This document shows, piece by piece, positions 1 through 4,610 of a DNA stretch of 5,195 bases. Position 1 is the first letter of the stretch; every line of letters begins with the position of its first letter. The position numbers were made by a program, and so were the translations under genes. The notes below the pieces were generated by a model that saw nothing but the letters and a program-made list of their open reading frames with translations, was not told the origin of the DNA and did not search any database. The DNA comes from Desulfobacula sp. (GTDB lineage Bacteria > Desulfobacterota > Desulfobacteria > Desulfobacterales > Desulfobacteraceae), in contig JAOZRF010000238.1 in the NCBI GenBank assembly GCA_029940245.1, forward strand, positions 1-5,195. The letters run 5' to 3'.

Positions 1-37
1 TTGAGTCCTCTGCGTCTACCAATTCCACCACTCCGGC
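1..37 (-). tRNA. tRNA-Leu (anticodon CAA), 5' part only
   Basis: Read on the minus strand from 37 down to 1, the sequence is the 5' half of a bacterial tRNA-Leu. It starts with the acceptor strand GCCGGAG, then TG, then a D-arm with GTGG, the AATTGGTAGA loop and CGC. The 5' side of the anticodon stem (GAGGA) follows, then C32, T33 and the anticodon CAA, which falls on the last three bases visible. The layout matches the E. coli leuX type (tRNA-Leu CAA), which decodes UUG. The 3' half (anticodon stem closure, long class II variable arm, T arm, acceptor 3' strand) lies outside the window, so a functional gene is assumed and not shown. It is co-directional with the tsaC cluster and has its own promoter. 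Confidence 0.93.
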
Positions 38-49
38 AGGAATGGTTCT

Positions 50-78
50 TTTTTAAGGGAAAATTTATGATTTGTCAA
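50..78 (-). promoter_or_regulatory. sigma70-type promoter of tRNA-Leu
   Basis: On the minus strand there is a perfect -35 hexamer TTGACA (73-78). A 17-bp spacer follows, then TAAAAA (50-55; 4 of 6 to TATAAT). Transcription would start near position 43, about six bases before the mature tRNA 5' end at 37, which is the expected geometry for a stable-RNA promoter. No hairpin-plus-U terminator is visible between the tsaC stop (114) and this promoter, so readthrough from the upstream cluster could also contribute. Confidence 0.7.
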
Positions 79-113
79 TGAAATTATGACAGGAAGTTAT
101 AGCTTGGGAAATA

Positions 114-755
114 TCAATTTTTCAGGATTTCATTAATCTGGCCTGTCAGAATTTCACCTTCCCGGATGATGGCAACGGGTGAGACTGTAACATCGACAAT
201 GGTTGACCCCATGCCGCCTTTGAGCCTGCCTGCATCCAGGACCAGATCTGCCTGGTCAGTCAGGGCGGAAGACAATTGATCAATCTTATAACAGCCACTT
301 TCGCCGGACAGGTTGGCGCTGGTGCCGGTAATGGGAAAATTCACATATTTAATCAGGGCTTTTGCAACGGGATGGGCAGGAATCCTGATGCCGATTTTAC
401 AGGTTTTGGCCGTTAAAAATTTTGAAATATGTGTTTTTGCTTCAAACACAAGGGTGATATTTCCGGGCCAGAAGGCATCCATCAATTTATTCGCGTGTCT
501 GGAAATCGAGACGACAAGATCAGCAAGCCAGGTTCTGTCCGGGATAAGGACAAGAATCGGCTTGTTCCAGGGCCGCTGTTTTAAATGAAATACTTTTTTA
601 ATAGCCATTTCATCCAGAGCATTGGCACCAATCCCGTAAAGACATTTAGCCGGAAAGATCACAATTCCATTTTTCTGGAGAATCTTTCCGGCTTTGACAA
701 TACAATCAGGCTCAGGGGCTACAGGATCAACAGAGACTATTTTTTTGTCCATCAT
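114..755 (-). CDS. tsaC: TsaC/Sua5/YrdC-family L-threonylcarbamoyladenylate synthase
   Basis: A 213-residue protein of the SUA5/YciO/YrdC family. Enzymes of this family make threonylcarbamoyl-AMP from threonine, bicarbonate and ATP in the cytoplasm, the first step of t6A37 modification of ANN-decoding tRNAs. Visible family marks are LYGIG (39-43), the K-x-R motif LKQRP (58-62), WPGNITLV (96-103), RIP (124-126), TSANLSG with the S-x-N motif (145-151), GSTIVDV (183-189) and IIREG (196-200). The length is that of a single YrdC domain without the Sua5 C-terminal domain. The usual P-T-x-T-(V/L)YG entry motif reads P-A-K-C-L-Y-G, an unusual change. The start ATG (753-755) overlaps the purDE stop as ATGA. 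A second ATG follows at once (750-752), and only a weak AGAG stands upstream, so translation probably depends on coupling. A YciO-like paralog role cannot be excluded. Confidence 0.87.
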   Translation of the reverse strand: MMDKKIVSVDPVAPEPDCIVKAGKILQKNGIVIFPAKCLYGIGANALDEMAIKKVFHLKQRPWNKPILVLIPDRTWLADLVVSISRHANKLMDAFWPGNITLVFEAKTHISKFLTAKTCKIGIRIPAHPVAKALIKYVNFPITGTSANLSGESGCYKIDQLSSALTDQADLVLDAGRLKGGMGSTIVDVTVSPVAIIREGEILTGQINEILKN

Positions 756-2515
756 GCAAAACTCTGGGCCTTTTTATTGACCTTGTCTGCCATTTCCTGT
801 TTAAAGTCAGCAAGCTTCCGGGCTATCACAGGGTCGGAAACACCAAGGATCTGTGCTGCGAAAATGCCGGCATTATAGGCTCCGGATTCTCCGATGGCCA
901 TGGTTGCAACAGGAATTCCCGGAGGCATCTGAACTGTTGCCAGCAAAGAATCCATACCCTTTAGCGCGGATGAATCTATGGGAACCCCTAAAACAGGAAT
1001 GGTGGTGTGGGCAGCAATGACCCCTGCCAGATGGGCTGCATGGCCGGCACCACAGATGAGAACGTTTATCCCTTTTTCTTTTGCCTCAATGGCAAGGCGG
1101 GCAGCCCTTTCCGGGGTCCTGTGGGCAGAGGCAACGGTGATGGTATAAGGAATGTCAAATTTTTTTAATATGGACAATGCTTTTTCCATGACGGGAAAAT
1201 CAGAGTCACTTCCCATGATCACGCTGACCTTGGGGGGGATGGAAAGTCTTTTTAAGGCCTTGGCTCCAATGTCTTTGCGATAAAATTTCCTGTCAAATGA
1301 AATTTTTGAACAGGCTTCATAAGCACGGTCAATGGCATCTTTGACAGTGTCACCAAGGGAGGTTACCCCAAGTACCCTGCCGCCTGATGTGACGGGTTTC
1401 CCATCTTTTAATGCCGTACCCGCGTGAAAAACAATCGTATCCTTAACAGTGTTGGCCTCGTCAAGGCCGAAAATTTCTTCTCCTGTCTTGTATGCACCGG
1501 GATATCCGCCCGAAGAAATTACCACGCAGATGGCCGCTCTCGGGTCTATTTCGGTGGAATAATGATGCAGGGTGCCATCACAGCAGGCTTCCATCAAGGG
1601 CACCAGATCATTTTCAAGACGCATGAGAATGGGCTGGGTTTCAGGATCTCCCAATCTTGTGTTAAACTCCAGCACTTTTATCTGGTCTTTATCCACCATA
1701 AGACCTGCATAAAGAACCCCTTTAAATGGGGTTCCCTCTTTTGTCATCCCCTGTACTGCCGGGATCATGACTTCGTTCATGGCTTTCAGGCGCAGTCTAT
1801 GGTCAAGGACTGGTGCAGGAGAATAAGCCCCCATACCACCTGTATTTGGCCCTTCATCATTGTCAAAAATTCTTTTGTGATCCTGGGATTCCGGCAGGGG
1901 CAGGATGGTTTTCCCATCAGTTAAAACAATAAAAGAGGCTTCTTCCCCTTTCAGGCATTCTTCCACAACCACAATTCTACCTGCATCGCCAAAGGTATTG
2001 TCTTTGATCATGGAATCAATGGCTTTATAGGCTTTTTCAAGGGTGGAACAGATGATGACCCCTTTGCCCGCGGCAAGACCATCGGCCTTGACCACGCAGG
2101 GTGCACCAAGGGCTCTGGCATAGGCTTTGGCCTTGCCGGTATCTGTGAATGCCTTTCCCATGGCACAGGGGATATTGTATTTGAGCATATGCTGTTTTGA
2201 AAAATTTTTACTGCCTTCAAGTCTTGCTGCCGCTTTGTCTGGGCCAAACGCTTTTAGCCCCATTGCTTCAAAGCTGTCCACAATACCTTCCACCAGAGGG
2301 CCTTCCGGACCGACAACGGTTAGATCAATTTTGTTTTCTTTAGCAAAGGTGACCAGTGCATTAATATCTTCTACTGCAATGGGAACAGATTCTGCAAGGT
2401 CTTTTGTCCCGGCATTTCCCGGAGCACAATATATTTTTTCCACCATGGGACTTTTTGATATTTTCCATACCAGTGTATGTTCACGACCGCCTCCACCGAC
2501 AACTAATACCTTCAT
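752..2515 (-). CDS. purDE: Fused PurD-PurE: GAR synthetase + class I N5-CAIR mutase
   Basis: A 587-residue bifunctional cytoplasmic purine-synthesis protein. Residues 1 to about 421 form a complete phosphoribosylamine-glycine ligase (step 2): GGGGREH (7-13), the ATP-grasp loop KADGLAAGKGV (143-153), VVEE (183-186), GPNTGGMGAYSP (222-233), the PurD signature RLGDPETQ (287-294) and the C-terminal GGRVLGV domain (378-384). After a linker of about eight residues, residues 429-587 form a class I PurE (N5-carboxyaminoimidazole ribonucleotide mutase, step 6): VIMGSDSD (432-439), SAHRTPER with the catalytic-type His465 (463-470), AAHLAG (492-497) and SLLATVQMPPG (523-533). Each part has roughly its normal stand-alone length. 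No stop or frame break separates them. The gene overlaps ddl upstream and tsaC downstream by ATGA. Class I PurE normally uses product from PurK, and no purK is in the window. Confidence 0.95.
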   Translation of the reverse strand: MKVLVVGGGGREHTLVWKISKSPMVEKIYCAPGNAGTKDLAESVPIAVEDINALVTFAKENKIDLTVVGPEGPLVEGIVDSFEAMGLKAFGPDKAAARLEGSKNFSKQHMLKYNIPCAMGKAFTDTGKAKAYARALGAPCVVKADGLAAGKGVIICSTLEKAYKAIDSMIKDNTFGDAGRIVVVEECLKGEEASFIVLTDGKTILPLPESQDHKRIFDNDEGPNTGGMGAYSPAPVLDHRLRLKAMNEVMIPAVQGMTKEGTPFKGVLYAGLMVDKDQIKVLEFNTRLGDPETQPILMRLENDLVPLMEACCDGTLHHYSTEIDPRAAICVVISSGGYPGAYKTGEEIFGLDEANTVKDTIVFHAGTALKDGKPVTSGGRVLGVTSLGDTVKDAIDRAYEACSKISFDRKFYRKDIGAKALKRLSIPPKVSVIMGSDSDFPVMEKALSILKKFDIPYTITVASAHRTPERAARLAIEAKEKGINVLICGAGHAAHLAGVIAAHTTIPVLGVPIDSSALKGMDSLLATVQMPPGIPVATMAIGESGAYNAGIFAAQILGVSDPVIARKLADFKQEMADKVNKKAQSFA

Positions 2516-3471
2516 TCGGATCTCCTTAATTTTTGTTTTTTATGTTCTTTAATTGATAATAAAATGAGTTTGTCCAAAACTTTGGTAAAAGAATATCCTG
2601 CTACCTGTGCAGACTGGGGGTAAAGACTTGTTGCCGTCATACCGGGTATTGTATTGGTTTCAAGGACAGATACATTCTGATTATCCAGGATCATGTCCGT
2701 CCTGGAATATCCTTTTAAAAAAAGGGCCTGGTGCGCTTTGATGGCAAGTTCCTGGACTTTTTTTGTGATGTCATCATCAATGCGGGCAGGGCAGATTTCC
2801 CGTGTCGCCCCTGCCGTGTATTTGGCATGGTAATCGAAAAATTCATGACCAGCTTCCGGGATGATTTCAATTATGGGCAAAGCTTCCAGTTCTTCATTGC
2901 CCAGGACACCACAGGTCAGTTCAATACCTTTTATATATTTTTCAATAATAAGGGTATCATCATGCTGAAAGCCTAGTTTTACAGCATCCTGAAAATCTTC
3001 TGGCGCTCTGACAATGGTCATGCCCACACTTGATCCGGCACATGCCGGTTTTATCACCAGGGGAAGATTCAAGGTATTGATAATTTTTACAGGGTCAATT
3101 GTGTCGGTCATGGAAAATGAAAGATAGTCAGGTGTGGGAATCCCGGCCCCTTTATAAAGCCTTTTGCTAACAAGTTTGTGCATGGCAATGGCACTTCCCA
3201 GAACCCCTGCTCCCTGGTAGGGGATACCCAGCAGATCCAAAAGTCCCTGAACCGTTCCATCCTCTCCAAAAGGGCCGTGTAAAATGATCAGTGCAGCATC
3301 AATTTTGTCTGCATCAATGACTATCTGTTTCAGGTCTGTTCTGGGATCATACAGGGTGATATCATATTTATCTTTATCAAGGGCATCAAACACCTGTTTG
3401 CCGCTGTTAAGGGAAACCTGTCTTTCCGAAGATATCCCTCCGGATAAAAGGGCCAGTCGTATTTTTTTCAT
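2512..3471 (-). CDS. ddl: D-alanine--D-alanine ligase (Ddl)
   Basis: A 319-residue ATP-grasp ligase joining two D-alanines for the peptidoglycan stem peptide, in the cytoplasm. Visible marks are the N-terminal GGISSERQVSL with Glu16 (equivalent to E. coli DdlB Glu15), Ddl signature 1 HGPFGEDGTVQG (65-76), KPACAGSSVGM (141-151) with the active-site serine loop, DYHAKY (213-218) and ETNTIPGM (271-278) with Asp259, Glu271 and Asn273 as probable metal ligands. Tyr218 fits the omega-loop tyrosine typical of D-Ala-D-Ala ligases; D-Ala-D-Lac ligases have Phe there. Length is normal. The start is supported by AGGAA (3478-3482) six bases upstream. It lies 33 bp after the DUF1992 gene and overlaps purDE by ATGA, so it sits among purine genes and not in a mur/fts cluster. 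Confidence 0.96.
   Translation of the reverse strand: MKKIRLALLSGGISSERQVSLNSGKQVFDALDKDKYDITLYDPRTDLKQIVIDADKIDAALIILHGPFGEDGTVQGLLDLLGIPYQGAGVLGSAIAMHKLVSKRLYKGAGIPTPDYLSFSMTDTIDPVKIINTLNLPLVIKPACAGSSVGMTIVRAPEDFQDAVKLGFQHDDTLIIEKYIKGIELTCGVLGNEELEALPIIEIIPEAGHEFFDYHAKYTAGATREICPARIDDDITKKVQELAIKAHQALFLKGYSRTDMILDNQNVSVLETNTIPGMTATSLYPQSAQVAGYSFTKVLDKLILLSIKEHKKQKLRRSE
2521..2527 (-). promoter_or_regulatory. Strong Shine-Dalgarno of purDE inside the ddl 3' end
   Basis: The minus strand reads AAGGAGA six bases before the purDE ATG (2513-2515). It lies within the last ddl codons, encoding part of the basic C-terminal tail K-L-R-R-S-E. With the ATGA overlap this fixes the purDE start and allows both re-initiation by ribosomes ending ddl and fresh initiation. 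Confidence 0.85.
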
Positions 3472-3477
3472 GGTAAA

Positions 3478-3482
3478 TTCCT
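3478..3482 (-). promoter_or_regulatory. Shine-Dalgarno of ddl
   Basis: AGGAA on the minus strand lies six bases before the ddl ATG (3469-3471). It supports the start giving MKKIRLALLSGG, the expected N-terminal Ddl beta-strand. No terminator or promoter is evident in the 33-bp gap to the upstream gene, consistent with one transcript. Confidence 0.7.
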
Positions 3483-3504
3483 GTTTATTCCTTATTTTTA
3501 AAAA

Positions 3505-3873
3505 TCAGGACATTTTTTTTATAATAGTGTCGTGGTATTTTTCTGACACAATTGACGAAAAGGGCTCTTTTCCGGTTATATTTAATTTTGTTAAAAGCCA
3601 GTTTAATTTTTTTTTAATTTTAAGTTTTTCAGGAGAATCAACCTGTGCGGTTTCAAGTAATTGCTCAGTTTGAGTAATCTTTTTTTTAAGCTCAACTTCA
3701 GGAGGAAGGAATCCGGCATTTTTTAATATCTTGTATGCCAGCCGCAAATCCTCCGGAACATTCAGGTCTTCAAATTTTAGTGGTTTATGGCAGCCTTTCA
3801 GGTTATTAAATTCCCCCTTTTCCTGAGCTTTTTTAATTCTTTCTTCAACAATGCTTTCAAATCCAGGGATCAT
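3505..3873 (-). CDS. DUF1992 / DnaJ-C28 conserved-domain protein
   Basis: A 122-residue small cytoplasmic protein with the DUF1992 (DnaJ homologue subfamily C member 28 conserved domain) pattern. The N-terminal half reads EERIKKAQEKGEFNNLKG (10-27), KPL (30-32), VPEDLRLAYKILKNAGFLPPE (39-59) and ELKKKI (61-66). Despite the DnaJ name there is no J domain and no HPD motif. The C-terminal half is lysine-rich and helical-looking (about 60-100), plausibly a coiled coil. E. coli YhdN belongs to the same family; its function is not established to my knowledge. The usual GKGKPL segment here reads G-C-H-K-P-L. There is no signal peptide or membrane segment. The SD is weak (AGGAAT at 3884-3889, ten bases off). 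It is the first gene of the leftward cluster, 33 bp before ddl. Confidence 0.85.
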   Translation of the reverse strand: MIPGFESIVEERIKKAQEKGEFNNLKGCHKPLKFEDLNVPEDLRLAYKILKNAGFLPPEVELKKKITQTEQLLETAQVDSPEKLKIKKKLNWLLTKLNITGKEPFSSIVSEKYHDTIIKKMS

Positions 3874-3936
3874 AATTTTACTTATTCCTGATAAAAAATT
3901 TTAATTAAATAATGGATATATCAGCTATTTAAAATT

Positions 3937-3950
3937 TAAAATTAATTTTA
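3937..3950. repeat. 14-bp perfect palindrome over the leftward -10 box
   Basis: TAAAATTAATTTTA is its own reverse complement and covers the predicted -10 of the leftward promoter. It could be an operator for a dimeric regulator or simply AT-rich promoter DNA. Base composition here makes such palindromes easy to get by chance, so no regulator is proposed. Confidence 0.3.
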
Positions 3951-3973
3951 TTAAACCCCTGTCAGATTTGCAA
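3945..3973 (-). promoter_or_regulatory. Predicted promoter of the leftward DUF1992-ddl-purDE-tsaC cluster
   Basis: On the minus strand TTGCAA (3968-3973; 4 of 6 to TTGACA) is followed, after a 17-bp spacer, by TAAAAT (3945-3950; 5 of 6 to TATAAT). Transcription would start near 3938 and give a leader of about 65 nt to the ATG at 3871-3873. The region is very AT-rich, so chance hexamers are likely, but the position is right for the only sizeable gap upstream of the cluster. Confidence 0.5.
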
Positions 3974-3984
3974 GGCTTATTTTC

Positions 3985-4013
3985 TTGACACATATCAGGC
4001 AATGCTGTATCAA
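3985..4013 (+). promoter_or_regulatory. Predicted sigma70-type promoter of the GerMN-fusA operon
   Basis: A perfect TTGACA (3985-3990), a 17-bp spacer and TATCAA (4008-4013; 4 of 6) predict a start near 4020. This falls after the upstream in-frame ATG at 4002, which argues that this ATG is not used and supports the signal-peptide start at 4071. The -35 boxes of this promoter and of the leftward promoter are only 11 bp apart, so the two may share control. Confidence 0.6.
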
Positions 4014-4027
4014 ATACCATTTGATTT

Positions 4028-4066
4028 AGAGGACTCAACTTTAGGAGTTGCCGGATTTGAGTGGGC
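4028..4066 (+). other. Leader with alternative short hairpins and tRNA-Leu-like sequence
   Basis: In the predicted 5' leader, CAACT (4036-4040) can pair with AGTTG (4046-4050), leaving a five-base loop. Alternatively ACTCAA (4033-4038) can pair with TTGAGT (4057-4062). The two pairings share bases and exclude each other. The segment also shares the 11 bases AGAGGACTCAA (4028-4038) with the tRNA-Leu anticodon arm at 1-11. GCCGG...TTTGAGT (4050-4062) is loosely like a T arm. Function is unknown. It is described as a structure and sequence resemblance only. Confidence 0.3.
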
Positions 4067-4070
4067 TCAC

Positions 4071-4610
4071 ATGAAATCCAGATATAAAAAATTAATTTTA
4101 TTTATTTTTTTGGTCCTTTTTACATTATCAGGTATCTGTGTGGCAGAAAATAATGGAAAAGAGGATCGGATTTCATCTTATAAAAATCTTTTTGAGGGCT
4201 TTGTCTATTTTGCGGATAAACAGAAAATTTTTTTAAAGTCAGTAAAAAAAAAATTTGCATTAAATCTGGATTCGCATTATCTGGGGCTTGCAATTCTCAA
4301 GACCCTTATTAAAGGCCCGCAACTTGTCAATCTTGAGGCAACATGGCCAAAAGAGACAAAAATCAATTCTTTTTTCATTACAGATGATGGGAAGGCATAT
4401 ATTGATTTGAGTCTGGAACCAGGAATGATGGAACTTATGGATACCCAGAGTGAACTTTTGGCAATATATTCAATGGTGAATTCTTTAACATTGAATATAT
4501 CAAAAATAAAAATGGTTAAAATACTGATCCAGGGACAAGATGCGTTGACCCTGGCCGGACACATAGACCTTGAATATTTTTATAAAACAAATCTGTTGAT
4601 GGTGAAATGA
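4071..4610 (+). CDS. Secreted GerMN-domain protein
   Basis: A 179-residue protein with an N-terminal signal peptide: basic MKSRYKK, hydrophobic stretch about 8-22, probable cleavage after C-V-A (23-25). It would act in the periplasm. The rest fits a single GerMN domain, the fold named after spore-germination GerM: VYFADK (45-50), [11 protein letters not shown] (73-83), [20 protein letters not shown] (95-114), [12 protein letters not shown] (129-140), VKILIQGQ (149-156) and TLAGHIDL (160-167). The family is widespread in non-sporulating bacteria, where its role is not established, so no specific function is assigned. The start at 4071 was chosen over the ATG at 4002 because the signal peptide begins there and the promoter overlaps the earlier ATG. 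The SD is weak. The Cys23 context is S-G-I-C, not a good lipobox. The stop overlaps fusA by ATGA. An A10 run (4244-4253) lies in the reading frame. Confidence 0.82.
   Translation: MKSRYKKLILFIFLVLFTLSGICVAENNGKEDRISSYKNLFEGFVYFADKQKIFLKSVKKKFALNLDSHYLGLAILKTLIKGPQLVNLEATWPKETKINSFFITDDGKAYIDLSLEPGMMELMDTQSELLAIYSMVNSLTLNISKIKMVKILIQGQDALTLAGHIDLEYFYKTNLLMVK

Noticed and set aside
79..113. Rho-independent terminator after tsaC
   Set aside because: Only a three-base-pair stem (AAG/CTT) can be drawn and no U-run follows it.
1..755. Functional link of TsaC to the adjacent tRNA-Leu
   Set aside because: t6A is placed on tRNAs reading ANN codons. tRNA-Leu(CAA) reads UUG, so it is not an expected target.
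1424..1924. 166-residue open frame on the plus strand
   Set aside because: It lies entirely antisense to the PurD coding region, whose motifs are unmistakable. The translation shows no family motif, and there is no promoter or SD.
2127..2552. 141-residue open frame on the plus strand
   Set aside because: It is antisense to the PurD N-terminus and the ddl/purDE junction. Its proline/serine-rich translation is typical of a shadow frame.
3513..3520. T8 run at the DUF1992/ddl boundary as a terminator
   Set aside because: It is A-rich on the transcribed strand, lies inside the DUF1992 lysine codons, and has no stable hairpin before it.
4002..4070. Upstream in-frame ATG extending the GerMN protein by 23 residues
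   Set aside because: The extension would place a non-basic, acidic-containing stretch ahead of a clear signal peptide, and the ATG lies upstream of the predicted transcription start near 4020.
4131..4145. Lipoprotein cleavage site at Cys23 of the GerMN protein
   Set aside because: The residues before Cys are S-G-I, with Ile at -1 instead of Gly, Ala or Ser. A type I cleavage after C-V-A looks better.
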